From the NCBI GenBank assembly GCA_944326555.1, contig CALVEK010000002.1, positions 1 through 64,000 of the forward strand: a stretch of 64,000 nt of DNA, given 5' to 3'. This document shows, in pieces, positions 1 to 8,443 of the stretch; the first letter of the stretch is position 1, and each line of letters begins with the position of its first letter. Below the pieces are notes generated by a model. That model saw only the letters and a program-made list of their open reading frames with translations, did not search any database and was not told where the DNA came from. Both the position numbers and the translations under genes were made by a program. This stretch comes from Candidatus Gastranaerophilales bacterium (lineage in GTDB: Bacteria; Cyanobacteriota; Vampirovibrionia; Gastranaerophilales; Gastranaerophilaceae).

Positions 1-170
1 TTTACTGGGACTCTCACGATTCGGATTTTATCCTAAAATCCTCACGGTTCTTCCCTCCATTGGCTCTTAACTATTCCAATTATTCCTGTTTTAATAACAC
101 GCAAAACGATACTCAATCGTTTTGCTGCTTCGCCAACGGAGTCCTTCACCCGAGGAGCCATTTTAAAAAA

Positions 171-196
171 GAGATGACTTAGGTCATCTTTTTTTT
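171..196 (+). terminator. Intrinsic terminator-like hairpin in repeat array, copy 1
   Basis: Stem AGATGAC/GTCATCT with a 4-nt loop is followed by eight T. An almost identical hairpin lies at 331-355. The A-run on the other side makes it potentially bidirectional. Confidence 0.6.
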
Positions 197-330
197 GTGT
201 TGCTAAGAGGGTGAGGACGAGAACCTACCGGTTCGATACAAAGCAAACCGTCGCAACAAAGTGAGGACGTGTGAGCCTGTATGCGAAGGCGAAGCCGTAG
301 AAGTCCCACCCGAGGAGCCATTTTAAAAAA

Positions 331-355
331 GAGATGACTTAGGTCATCTTTTTTT
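331..355 (+). terminator. Intrinsic terminator-like hairpin in repeat array, copy 2
   Basis: Same AGATGAC/GTCATCT stem and T-run as at 171-196. It follows the second GAGGAGCCA tail. Confidence 0.6.
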
Positions 356-536
356 GTGCTTTTTGTTTACTGGGACTCTCACGATTCGGATTTTATCCTA
401 AAATCCTCACGGTTCTTCCCTCCATTGGCTCTTAACTATTCCAATTATTCCTGTTTTAATGACACGCAAAACGATACTTAATCGTTTTGCTACTCGCCAA
501 CGGAGTCCTTCACCCGAGGAGCCATTTTAAAAATTA

Positions 537-564
537 TTGACCACTATGTTTATAGTGCTAAAAT
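537..564 (+). promoter_or_regulatory. Promoter of tRNA-Gln
   Basis: TTGACC at 537-542 and TAAAAT at 559-564 are separated by 16 bp. This predicts transcription starting about 10 nt before the tRNA. Confidence 0.55.
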
Positions 565-580
565 AATTGTGTAGTCAAAT

Positions 581-654
581 TCCGGGATCGTCTAACGGCA
601 GGACAGGTGACTCTGGATCATCTAATCGTGGTTCGAATCCATGTCCCGGAGCCA
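581..654 (+). tRNA. tRNA-Gln (anticodon CTG)
   Basis: The acceptor strands TCCGGGA (581-587) and TCCCGGA (644-650) pair fully, followed by discriminator G and an encoded CCA (652-654). The anticodon arm GGTGA/TCATC holds the loop CTCTGGA, which reads anticodon CTG. The T-arm contains GGTTCGAATCC. A terminator follows directly, so this is a single-gene transcript. Confidence 0.95.
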
Positions 655-682
655 AAAAACAGGCTTATTGCCTGTTTTTTTT
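655..682 (+). terminator. Terminator after tRNA-Gln
   Basis: Stem AAAACAGGC/GCCTGTTTT with loop TTATT and a T-run. Confidence 0.85.
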
Positions 683-811
683 ATACAAAGTTTTGAAAAA
701 TATCACATTATATAAATCAAAAACAGTCTAAACTACAAAAATAATCCCCTTTATGATTTAATAGAATTCCGAATCAACAAACGAATTAATAACACTTAAA
801 AGGATTACACT

Positions 812-1129
812 ATGCCAATAAATGCGATATCACCGATAAATTTTAAAGGAGTATACTACACAAAAAGTGCAGAAGTTTTGTGTTCTCCAAAAGCAAAACA
901 AAAAATCAGTTCACTGGCCAAAGACCCTCGTTCTAACTATGAAAAAGATGTTTTTGTGGAAGCATATTCTCCTGAAAACAACTCAGAACCGGTTGTGAAA
1001 GTAGATGTATACAATTTGTACGCACCTATCTACAAATACGGTGTATTAGAAAGCATAGACAGAGTCCACGAAAAAACATATTTTCGCTCAGCAAAGGACT
1101 TTGGTGCAGTGCCAATGACCAGAAAATAA
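812..1129 (+). CDS. Hypothetical protein with N-terminal FKG motif
   Basis: A protein of 105 residues that I do not recognise. The N-terminus runs MPINAISPINFKG. It has no signal peptide and no membrane segment, and a mixed lysine-rich composition. RBS-like AAAGGATT lies just upstream of the ATG. A related stretch, VSFKA, sits near the N-terminus of the zincin-like protein encoded at 13820-15718, so the motif may be a lineage trait. It converges with dapB, with no gap for a separate terminator. Function unknown. Confidence 0.6.
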   Translation: MPINAISPINFKGVYYTKSAEVLCSPKAKQKISSLAKDPRSNYEKDVFVEAYSPENNSEPVVKVDVYNLYAPIYKYGVLESIDRVHEKTYFRSAKDFGAVPMTRK

Positions 1130-1912
1130 TTACATAATGTTTTCTAAGCCATAAACAAATTCGTTGTGATCTGCTACGTATTTTACTGCCAATTTGACAC
1201 CATCCATATAGCATTTTCTGTCCATTGAATCGTGTCTTATTTTAAACAATTGACCTGAAGCACCGAATAAAACTTCTTGTGAAGCAATATATCCCGGCAT
1301 TCTTACAGAGTGAATGTGTATATCAGAGTAAGAAGTTCCCCCTCTTGAGCCGTCAATTGTTTCTGTTTCTTCGCAGTTACCTTGAGCAAATGTCATTTTA
1401 CCTGTTTCTGACATCATTAATGCAGTTTTTATTGCCGTACCCGATGGAGCATCTTTCTTTTGGTTGTGGTGAAGTTCAATAATTTCTGCATTATCAAAAT
1501 ACTTTGCAGCCTGTTTTGCAAACATCATCATCAAAACTGCACCTGTCGAAAAGTTTGGTGCAATCAAACAACCCAAGCCTTTTGCCTTAGAAATCTCTTT
1601 AAGTTCTTCTATCTGAGAATCAGTAAGTCCGGTAGTACCAATAACCGGCCTTACTCCGTTTTCCAAACATATTATTGCATTTTCAAAAACATTTTTAGGT
1701 TGCGTAAAATCAACCATTACATCAGGCTTATGAGCAACAATTGCAGATTTTAAATCTCCCATAATTCTGACTTCCTTTGGAGGGCATACCTGCAAGTCTA
1801 TCTGGTTGATATCAACAGCACAGACAAGTTCCAACTGTTCATCATTGCAAACAGCACGTACTACTTCTTGTCCCATTTTACCCATAGCTCCAACGACACC
1901 AACTCTTATCAT
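1130..1912 (-). CDS. dapB: 4-hydroxy-tetrahydrodipicolinate reductase (DapB)
   Basis: Reduces hydroxy-tetrahydrodipicolinate in the diaminopimelate/lysine pathway, in the cytoplasm. The 260 residues match the usual family length. The N-terminal nucleotide-binding loop reads GVVGAMGKMG. The family signature ELHHNQKKDAPSGTA carries the catalytic His and Lys, with the substrate-binding GTA after it. The start is supported by GGAGAG 6-8 bp upstream. It stands alone on the minus strand, divergent from the ATPase/TPR gene at 2011. Peptidoglycan of the DAP type would need this enzyme. Confidence 0.96.
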   Translation of the reverse strand: MIRVGVVGAMGKMGQEVVRAVCNDEQLELVCAVDINQIDLQVCPPKEVRIMGDLKSAIVAHKPDVMVDFTQPKNVFENAIICLENGVRPVIGTTGLTDSQIEELKEISKAKGLGCLIAPNFSTGAVLMMMFAKQAAKYFDNAEIIELHHNQKKDAPSGTAIKTALMMSETGKMTFAQGNCEETETIDGSRGGTSYSDIHIHSVRMPGYIASQEVLFGASGQLFKIRHDSMDRKCYMDGVKLAVKYVADHNEFVYGLENIM

Positions 1913-2010
1913 AATGCTCTCCTTTCAAAATTTATAAAAAACATATCAAATATGTTTAATCATTTATATTGTCCATATAATTATATCTGAAATATGATAA
2001 TATAAATAAT

Positions 2011-4386
2011 ATGGAACAAGGCTTTCTGGAAAATGACAAAATAAAAGAATTATCGGACTTTTTAACAAATACCGATTTAAAAGTGTGCCTTGTTGAGGGA
2101 AAAACAGGATTTTTTAAAACTCCCCTAATAAATACAACTATCAAAAATTTTGACAAAGATTTTCTCGTATTCAAAATCAAATGTTTTGAATACACAACTC
2201 TTGATGATATATTTCTCTCTATTTTTGAAGATTTAAAAAAGTATTCACAACAAAAACGTGTTTCATTCACAAAAATTGAGACAAATTCTTTTGCACAAAG
2301 AATCAACCAATACCTACACTACATAACAACTCCTGCAATAATTATCATCGATTCATTGCAAAATGTTTTTGATAAAAAAAATATCAAAGAAAAAGAAGAA
2401 ATAGTTAGATTCATTTCTCACATAAGTTCGATGAATAAATTCAAACTTATACTTGTTTCTTCCTCTTTTCCCTCAGACCTGATGAAAGATATTTCTCAAG
2501 AAAGAAAAATACAAAATATCAAACTTGAACATTTCACAAAAGAGCAAACAGCAAAATGTTTTTTATCAGAAAAGATAGAACTGCAACAAGAAATATTAGA
2601 AAACTTTTACAAAATATCCAACGGAAATCCGACATACACATATCTAACGCTGAATATATTAACAACGCTAAAGACATCCGTACAAAACATCATTGATGAA
2701 TTTGAAAAGAAGAATATCTCATTTGAAGAATATTTAATCCAAAAACTAATAACATTCATTCCGGAGAATGCAAAAAAATCAATTAACGAACTTGCCCTTT
2801 TTAATGGAGGTCTACCGGAAGACTATCTTATAAAAGAAAACTTTTTCACGAAGGAACAAATTGCATATATTACGGAAAAAGGTTTGCTTACAGAGGAATA
2901 CGGATATATTTATGTAAAAAGTTTTATAAAAAAACATCTTAAAAGAAGTATCACAAACTACGAAAAAATAAGAATACACAAACTATGGAGAGATTTCTTC
3001 ATATCTCAACTGCCAGCAAAACCAAATGAGAGAGTTATTCTCATATCAAGAAATACAATGAGAGCACAAATTGAATATCACTCATCTTTCATTGTTGAAC
3101 AACCGCAAAAAGAAACAGAATCACAAAATATGTCTCTAATGAGTTACCTTAACAGTAACTTGACAGCATGGAACATAAAAAATACAAATGCAAAAGATGA
3201 TGAAGAAGATAATGACGAAGATACTCACAAAAGTTCAACCAAAAGAAGACCTAAACCTCCTAAGAGTTTGGAAAGCAAATTAAACAAACGAGCCGGATTT
3301 GAAAAATATGAACTTACTAAAGATGAAATAGCTCTTTTGAGCGTGCCTATTGATATGCGCAAAAAGCAAGAATCTCTTGCTAAAGAAAAAGTATATAGAA
3401 CGATAGAACAAAAAGAAGAAGAGAAGAAAAAAGAAGAAAAAAGTTTACAAGAAATCTTTGAATTAGCACAAAATCTTGAAGAAGTACACAACTTTGAAAC
3501 AGCTGCTACAGTATACTTAAAAGCACTGGCACAAAAACATTCCCCTGACTATGAAACTTTCCACTCACAAATTTTGGAAAGACTCGCTTTTTGCTGCAGG
3601 AAAATGAATAAAACAACAGAAGCAATTGATTTTTACAATAATTTGATAGAACTGTATGCAACAAAAAACGAAAATGAAAAAATTAATGAAATAAAACTGG
3701 AAATAGCAAGAATATATAAAGAAACATACAAAATAAATCACGCACGTGTTATATACGAAAACTTTATTAAACAAAAAAATCAAGCCTCCGACAAAATAGT
3801 ATTTTGCTCCTACGTGGAACTTGCAGAAATAGAAGAAGATTTGGAAAATACAGAAAAAGCACTTGAGTACTACAAAAAAGCATTCAATTTGTCTTATGAA
3901 ATAGAAAAAGACGAAAAACTAAAAAATATTTTGAGTATAGCTGATTTCAAGTACGCGTTAATATTGGATGATATGGGACAAACACAGTCTGCGTTAGATT
4001 TTTATCAAAAATGTACCCAAAACGCAACTCAACCCAGTGTCTATCTTTCATCTGCCTTTACTAATATAGGTGAAATATTAAAAGAAGGTGGTAACAACGC
4101 CAAAGCAATCGAATACTATAAACAAGCACTAAAAACAGATTTAGCACAATCTAATTATGAAGGCGTTTACTATATATGTAAGAAAATTGCAACCACATAC
4201 GAACAAATCGACAATACACAAGTTCTGAATTGGCTTCTAAAATCACTATCAGCAGCTAAAAGAACAGGAGAAAAATTATATATATCACAAGCCTACAAAG
4301 AAATAGGCAACTACTACAACAATATAGATGACAGGGTTAAAGCACAAAAGGCTTATATACTGGCAGACCAAAATAAAACGGAGTAA
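2011..4386 (+). CDS. Large ATPase-like protein with TPR repeats (STAND-like)
   Basis: A protein of 791 residues. Residues 30-37 (GKTGFFKT) look like a Walker A loop in which the usual Gly before Lys is Phe. Residues 109-114 (AIIIID plus S) look like Walker B. A helical or winged-helix region follows. A very acidic, then basic-proline linker lies at about 395-420, then a lysine/glutamate coiled coil, then a C-terminal half built of tetratricopeptide-type helices. This order resembles STAND/AAA regulators, but the altered P-loop makes ATP binding uncertain. It lies 2 bp upstream of rsmG, so the two are co-transcribed. No clear Shine-Dalgarno precedes the ATG. Function unknown. Confidence 0.6.
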   Translation: MEQGFLENDKIKELSDFLTNTDLKVCLVEGKTGFFKTPLINTTIKNFDKDFLVFKIKCFEYTTLDDIFLSIFEDLKKYSQQKRVSFTKIETNSFAQRINQYLHYITTPAIIIIDSLQNVFDKKNIKEKEEIVRFISHISSMNKFKLILVSSSFPSDLMKDISQERKIQNIKLEHFTKEQTAKCFLSEKIELQQEILENFYKISNGNPTYTYLTLNILTTLKTSVQNIIDEFEKKNISFEEYLIQKLITFIPENAKKSINELALFNGGLPEDYLIKENFFTKEQIAYITEKGLLTEEYGYIYVKSFIKKHLKRSITNYEKIRIHKLWRDFFISQLPAKPNERVILISRNTMRAQIEYHSSFIVEQPQKETESQNMSLMSYLNSNLTAWNIKNTNAKDDEEDNDEDTHKSSTKRRPKPPKSLESKLNKRAGFEKYELTKDEIALLSVPIDMRKKQESLAKEKVYRTIEQKEEEKKKEEKSLQEIFELAQNLEEVHNFETAATVYLKALAQKHSPDYETFHSQILERLAFCCRKMNKTTEAIDFYNNLIELYATKNENEKINEIKLEIARIYKETYKINHARVIYENFIKQKNQASDKIVFCSYVELAEIEEDLENTEKALEYYKKAFNLSYEIEKDEKLKNILSIADFKYALILDDMGQTQSALDFYQKCTQNATQPSVYLSSAFTNIGEILKEGGNNAKAIEYYKQALKTDLAQSNYEGVYYICKKIATTYEQIDNTQVLNWLLKSLSAAKRTGEKLYISQAYKEIGNYYNNIDDRVKAQKAYILADQNKTE

Positions 4387-4388
4387 TA

Positions 4389-5099
4389 ATGGATATAGAA
4401 TTATTAAAAAGCAATCTGGAAATATCATTAAACAAGGGACAACAAGAACAATTCAGTAATTTTATAAAATTGTTCGATATCTATAATGCTCACACCAATC
4501 TTATAAGCAAAAATGATGCAGCAAACTTGTTCGCAAAACACATATACGACTCATTATGCATAAATATTTTTATACAAAAATACGCAATAAACTCAAATTC
4601 AAAAATCCTAGATATAGGTACAGGCGGAGGTTTTCCATCCTTACCCATCGCCATTGCATTTCCTGAACTACAAATTTATCCGATAGACTCAATAGCAAAA
4701 AAAATTGGTTTTATTGAGCTTGTTCAAAAGGAATTAAGACTAGAAAACATATATCCTATTTGTAAAAGAGTAGAAGATTTAGAAAACAAATATAAAAGCT
4801 CTTTTGACATAGTAACATCCAGAGCAGTTGCACCGCTTAATACATTATTGGAATACTCCATTCCTTACTTAAAAACAGGCGGTTACTTTGTTGCATACAA
4901 ATCCAAAACTGCAGATATAGAAATAGAATCTTCTCAAAATGCACTCAAAATATTAAACTCAAAATTAGTAGAAAAAATAAGTTACACTCTACCACTTGAC
5001 GAAAATTACACAAGAGAACTGATAATAATCAGAAAAGAGAAAGAAACACCCACAATATACCCAAGAAAACAGGGACAAGCTAAAAAGACCCCTCTTTAA
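4389..5099 (+). CDS. rsmG: 16S rRNA (guanine-N7)-methyltransferase RsmG
   Basis: Methylates N7 of G527 of 16S rRNA using S-adenosylmethionine. The 236 residues are close to the family norm. The SAM-binding motif DIGTGGGFPSLPIA follows the RsmG lead-in HIYDSL. SRAVAPL and YKSK further along also match the family. It follows the ATPase/TPR gene by 2 bp. The C-terminal YPRKQGQAKKTPL resembles the typical RsmG end. In other bacteria the gene often sits near gidA/parAB, which are absent here. Confidence 0.95.
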   Translation: MDIELLKSNLEISLNKGQQEQFSNFIKLFDIYNAHTNLISKNDAANLFAKHIYDSLCINIFIQKYAINSNSKILDIGTGGGFPSLPIAIAFPELQIYPIDSIAKKIGFIELVQKELRLENIYPICKRVEDLENKYKSSFDIVTSRAVAPLNTLLEYSIPYLKTGGYFVAYKSKTADIEIESSQNALKILNSKLVEKISYTLPLDENYTRELIIIRKEKETPTIYPRKQGQAKKTPL

Positions 5100-5204
5100 A
5101 TCTCACAATTGTTTGTAATATTTCTTAATAATTATCACTCATTTTAGCAATTATTTAAAAAGTATATACTTTATATAGATACAGAGAGAAATGCTGAGGA
5201 TAAA

Positions 5205-6347
5205 ATGGGCGATATTCAAGTTATTAAAAAAGAGAATAGCTGGACAGTTTCCACAGACAACGGAGCCTATAATGTAAAAGATACAAACGGCAACGGAAAA
5301 ATAGACAGTGGAGATATTTGGACAGCACTAAACGGTCAAGAACCGCCCACAACTCAAGAAAAAGAAGAAGCAATGGGTCTGTCTTTGAAAAAAGAAAACA
5401 TGACCGGTGCTGAAATCGATGAATACAACAGAGTACAAGAACAACTTAAAAAGAAAAAAGAATTACAAGAAAGAATAGAACAACAACAAAGAGCAACACA
5501 ATACTCAAGCGGTCAATACGGTCAATATGGCCAGTCGAGCAAAGCCAGCAAATGGGCAAAAATAGGACAGATTTGTACAATGGCACTTGCTCCATTAACA
5601 TTAGTCGGAGGAGTATTACTATCAGCAGGAGTAGGCTCTTGGGCTTACAATGGTTGCGGCAATGATAGAGCTCTGAAATGGTTTGGCGGCATTACCGGTG
5701 GTCTTTTCGGACTTAGTGCACTCGGTTCAATGATAGGAATGTTTGCACAAAAAAATAACACATATTCATACACACCTGCCATGAATACTAATAACTACGG
5801 AAATATGTTCCAACAAGCAATACAAGCTCAACAACAATATGATCAACAAAAGATGCAAGAGTGGGAAGAATACTCACAAAAAATGCAAGAGCAAGCAGAG
5901 GAACAAAAAATTGAAAAAGAAAAACAACAAAACACAGCTCTTGTAACAAAAACAATAGAAGATGCAAATGCGGATGGAGCAGTTTGTGAAAAAACTAATA
6001 AAGAATACTTAAATACACTTGAAGATCTCGATGGCGAAAGAGAATATACAGCAGAAGAAATTAAAAAAGTAAAACAAATAAGACAAACACCAATGATTCC
6101 TGTTAAACACATTGGTGAAGATGCGACAGACAAAACTAAACTTTCACCTAAATTTGCAAAATTATTGAATGATAAACTTTCAAAATACGAAAAACTTGAT
6201 GAAGAAGGCAGCGACAACAAGTTCAAAGTATTCACTAAAGAACAATACAATTCAGTAAAATCAATACTCGCAAAAACTCAACTGACAGAAGCAGACATAA
6301 CAAACTTGAAAAAAATATACAAAGAATCCGAAAAAATAGAACAATAA
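5205..6347 (+). CDS. Hypothetical membrane protein with one EF-hand-like loop
   Basis: A protein of 380 residues, not recognised. Residues 27-40 (DTNGNGKIDSGDIW) match a calcium-binding EF-hand or dockerin-like loop. Two hydrophobic segments at about 124-150 and 163-187 could span the membrane. A glutamine/glutamate-rich coiled coil follows (about 205-245). The C-terminal third is charged and helical. GAGGATAAA precedes the ATG. It is a monocistronic unit with its own terminator. A second EF-hand protein lies at 62136, so calcium-loop proteins may be recurrent in this genome. Confidence 0.6.
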   Translation: MGDIQVIKKENSWTVSTDNGAYNVKDTNGNGKIDSGDIWTALNGQEPPTTQEKEEAMGLSLKKENMTGAEIDEYNRVQEQLKKKKELQERIEQQQRATQYSSGQYGQYGQSSKASKWAKIGQICTMALAPLTLVGGVLLSAGVGSWAYNGCGNDRALKWFGGITGGLFGLSALGSMIGMFAQKNNTYSYTPAMNTNNYGNMFQQAIQAQQQYDQQKMQEWEEYSQKMQEQAEEQKIEKEKQQNTALVTKTIEDANADGAVCEKTNKEYLNTLEDLDGEREYTAEEIKKVKQIRQTPMIPVKHIGEDATDKTKLSPKFAKLLNDKLSKYEKLDEEGSDNKFKVFTKEQYNSVKSILAKTQLTEADITNLKKIYKESEKIEQ

Positions 6348-6348
6348 T

Positions 6349-6376
6349 AAAAACAGCTCATTAAAGAGCTGTTTTT
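6349..6376 (+). terminator. Terminator after the 5205-6347 gene
   Basis: Stem AAACAGCTC/GAGCTGTTT with a 6-nt loop and T-rich tail. Confidence 0.8.
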
Positions 6377-6378
6377 AG

Positions 6379-6555
6379 TTATTTTTTTACAATCTGAGAT
6401 TGTTTTTGTTTTATGTCCAACGCTGCATTATGTGCCAGCAAATAAACTGAGCAGGTTTTGTAATTTTTTAAATACCAAGCACATTTTTCTTGTGCACAAA
6501 CTATTTCCACACTATTACCTGCACTCATTAAAGGACAAATCGGTATAAAAGGCAT
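6379..6555 (-). CDS. Small cysteine-containing protein, 58 residues
   Basis: A short frame of 58 codons starting MPFIPICPLM, with cysteines at residues 7, 20, 25 and 35. The CxxxxC pair is followed by AWY. The ATG has a good Shine-Dalgarno (GTAGGAG). It lies 14 bp downstream of the NfnA-like gene on the same strand, so it is probably co-transcribed. The cysteine arrangement suggests a metal or Fe-S site or a redox role, but this is inference. I recall similar small CPLM...CAWY proteins of unknown function in other anaerobes. Confidence 0.7.
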   Translation of the reverse strand: MPFIPICPLMSAGNSVEIVCAQEKCAWYLKNYKTCSVYLLAHNAALDIKQKQSQIVKK

Positions 6556-6569
6556 AATCTTATCTCCTA

Positions 6570-7421
6570 CTACTTAATTTTCATTGCATCAGCTTGTTTA
6601 TAAAGGTTACAAGACTCACTGCGTTTTTTCTCATAGTCTTTATAAATCTTAGTTCTATTAATAACCTCATCAAAATCAATTTGATGAGCATCAAAATCAG
6701 GGCCATCAACACAAGCAAACTTAACCTGTCCGCCAACAGTAACTCTGCATGCACCACACATTCCTGTACCATCAACCATAATAGGGTTCATACTTGCTTC
6801 AGTTTTTATTCCCTTATCTCTAGTCAAATCAGCAACTGCACGCATCATAGGCATTGGACCAACTGCAATTGCATAATCAATCTTTTCCTTAGACATAAGA
6901 TTTTCAAGAATACCTGTAACAAAGCCCTTAGTGCCCAATGAACCATCATCTGTTGTTATAAAAAGCTCAGTACATGCATCTTTCATTTTATCTTGCCAGA
7001 ATATCAATTCTTTAGTTCTGGCACCCATAATCATATATACCTTATTACCAGCTTCTTTAAACGCTTTTGCAATGAGGTAGCAAGGAGCAGCACCATAACC
7101 GCCCGCAAGACAAACAACTGTACCATAATTCTGAATATGAGTAGGCTGTCCCAATGGACCGACTATATCAACCAACTCATCCCCTACTTCCAAAGTTGCA
7201 AGCTGTTTTGTAGTAAAGCCAACAGCCATAAACACAATAGTCAATTCACCTGTCTCACGATTGTAATCAGCAATGGTCAAAGGAACTCTTTCACCATCCT
7301 CTGTTACTCTTAAGATAATAAACTGACCTGCTTGTGCATTCTTTGTAATATATGGAGCATGAATAGTCAACTCATACTGATTTGCACACAACTCTTTCTT
7401 ACTTAATATTTTATAACCCAT
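6570..7421 (-). CDS. NfnA/SudB-type ferredoxin-NADP+ reductase subunit alpha
   Basis: A flavoprotein of 283 residues in the PyrK/NfnA/sulfide dehydrogenase beta family. The N-terminal half is the FAD-binding barrel (RVPLTIADY) and the middle is the NAD(P)-binding fold (LAGGYGAAPCY). The C-terminal Fe-S motif reads DGTGMCGACRV...FAC, with Asp where PyrK has the first Cys. This is the Asp-Cys3 ligation known for the [2Fe-2S] cluster of NfnA. NfnA normally works with the GltD-like NfnB in electron bifurcation between NADH, NADPH and ferredoxin, but nfnB is not adjacent. It lies 54 bp after atpG, possibly on the same transcript. Confidence 0.85.
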   Translation of the reverse strand: MGYKILSKKELCANQYELTIHAPYITKNAQAGQFIILRVTEDGERVPLTIADYNRETGELTIVFMAVGFTTKQLATLEVGDELVDIVGPLGQPTHIQNYGTVVCLAGGYGAAPCYLIAKAFKEAGNKVYMIMGARTKELIFWQDKMKDACTELFITTDDGSLGTKGFVTGILENLMSKEKIDYAIAVGPMPMMRAVADLTRDKGIKTEASMNPIMVDGTGMCGACRVTVGGQVKFACVDGPDFDAHQIDFDEVINRTKIYKDYEKKRSESCNLYKQADAMKIK

Positions 7422-7475
7422 AATAAAAATCTCATATGTATATTACCGACAATACAAATTTTAGCACAAAATCCA

Positions 7476-8414
7476 CTATTGTTTCAAAGCATCAGCACCT
7501 GAAACTACCTCAGAAATTTCCTGAGTGATAGCAGCTTGTCTTGCTTTGTTGTAGTCAATAGTCAATATCCTAATCATCTCATCAGCATTATTCGTTGCAG
7601 AAGACATAGCTGTCATTCTTGCAGCTAACTCACTTGCAACAGCTTCTAACAACGCCTGATAAATAATGTTAGTAATAAACATGGGAACAATTTTTTGCAA
7701 GATATGATCAGCATCCGGCTCAAACTCCATCAAAGGATCGACAGAATGTTGCTCATTTGATTCATCACCAAGAGCTTTTTTTACATCATCAACCGGTAAA
7801 ATTTTCCAATCTTCAACTTTGTAAGACATCATGTTACGAAATCTAGTCGTAACAATTTCTATGCTATCTATAGAACCATCAACAAAAGCCTTAGCCATAT
7901 CCTCAGCAATTACCAAAGCATTTGAAGAATTTGGCTCTTGTGAAATCTTTGTATAAGTGTTAACAATTTCAAAACCGTACTGCTCAGCTCTTCTTTTTAA
8001 GAACGCTGTCCCTTTTGTTCCGACTATAAACAGTTTAGAATCAATGCCATTATTCTTATATTCCTGTATTTTTTTCATTACAAATCTGAGCACATTCGCA
8101 TTGTAGGCACCGGCAAGACCTCTGTTAGAAGTAACAACAAGAATACCAGCGGATTTTTGTTCTCTTTTTTGCATTAATACAGGATAATTATCAATAGCTC
8201 TTTCAATCTTCAATCCTGATGGAGTAAAAGATTCATTACAAGATAATACTTTAGCAAAAGCCTCAGCCAATGCCTTTGAAAACGGTCGTGCAGCAAGTAC
8301 CTTAACCTGCGATCTCTTTACCTTAGCCGCAGCAACCATCTTCATTGCTTTTGTAATTTTTTTAGTATTTTGAATACTTGAAATTCGAGCTTTAATATCT
8401 AATAAATTTGGCAT
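7476..8414 (-). CDS. atpG: ATP synthase gamma subunit
   Basis: The central rotor shaft of F1. The 312 residues start PNLLDIKARISSIQNTKKIT, the standard gamma N-terminus. The C-terminal helix NKARQAAITQEISEVVSGA is typical. The middle shows no obvious counterpart of the regulatory insertion of photosynthetic cyanobacteria. It is the last subunit gene of this operon, 29 bp after atpA. The beta and epsilon genes do not follow. Confidence 0.95.
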   Translation of the reverse strand: MPNLLDIKARISSIQNTKKITKAMKMVAAAKVKRSQVKVLAARPFSKALAEAFAKVLSCNESFTPSGLKIERAIDNYPVLMQKREQKSAGILVVTSNRGLAGAYNANVLRFVMKKIQEYKNNGIDSKLFIVGTKGTAFLKRRAEQYGFEIVNTYTKISQEPNSSNALVIAEDMAKAFVDGSIDSIEIVTTRFRNMMSYKVEDWKILPVDDVKKALGDESNEQHSVDPLMEFEPDADHILQKIVPMFITNIIYQALLEAVASELAARMTAMSSATNNADEMIRILTIDYNKARQAAITQEISEVVSGADALKQ

Positions 8415-8443
8415 TTTTCTATGTCTTTCTTTCCTCTTTAGTA

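Larger units (their letters stand above)
1..533. repeat. Direct-repeat array without genes
   Basis: Positions 1-169 and 366-533 are two near-identical copies of a unit of about 169 bp, differing by a few substitutions and a one-base deletion. Between them, 197-330 is unrelated sequence that ends with the same tail. The tail CACCCGAGGAGCCATTTT occurs at 147, 307 and 511. Each unit holds two small inverted repeats, one GGATTTTA/TAAAATCC and one CAAAACGAT/ATCGTTTTG. The first copy is open on the minus strand for 39 codons (161 to 42, starting MAPRVKDSVG). The second copy has an early in-frame stop, so coding is doubtful. The window probably starts inside the array. Nature unknown. Confidence 0.8.

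Noticed and set aside
42-161. A 39-codon minus-strand gene in the first repeat copy
   Set aside because: The second copy of the same unit has a stop after ten codons and no ribosome site is convincing.
200-310. A further tRNA suggested by a GGTTCGATAC T-loop-like string
   Set aside because: No acceptor or anticodon stem can be paired around it.
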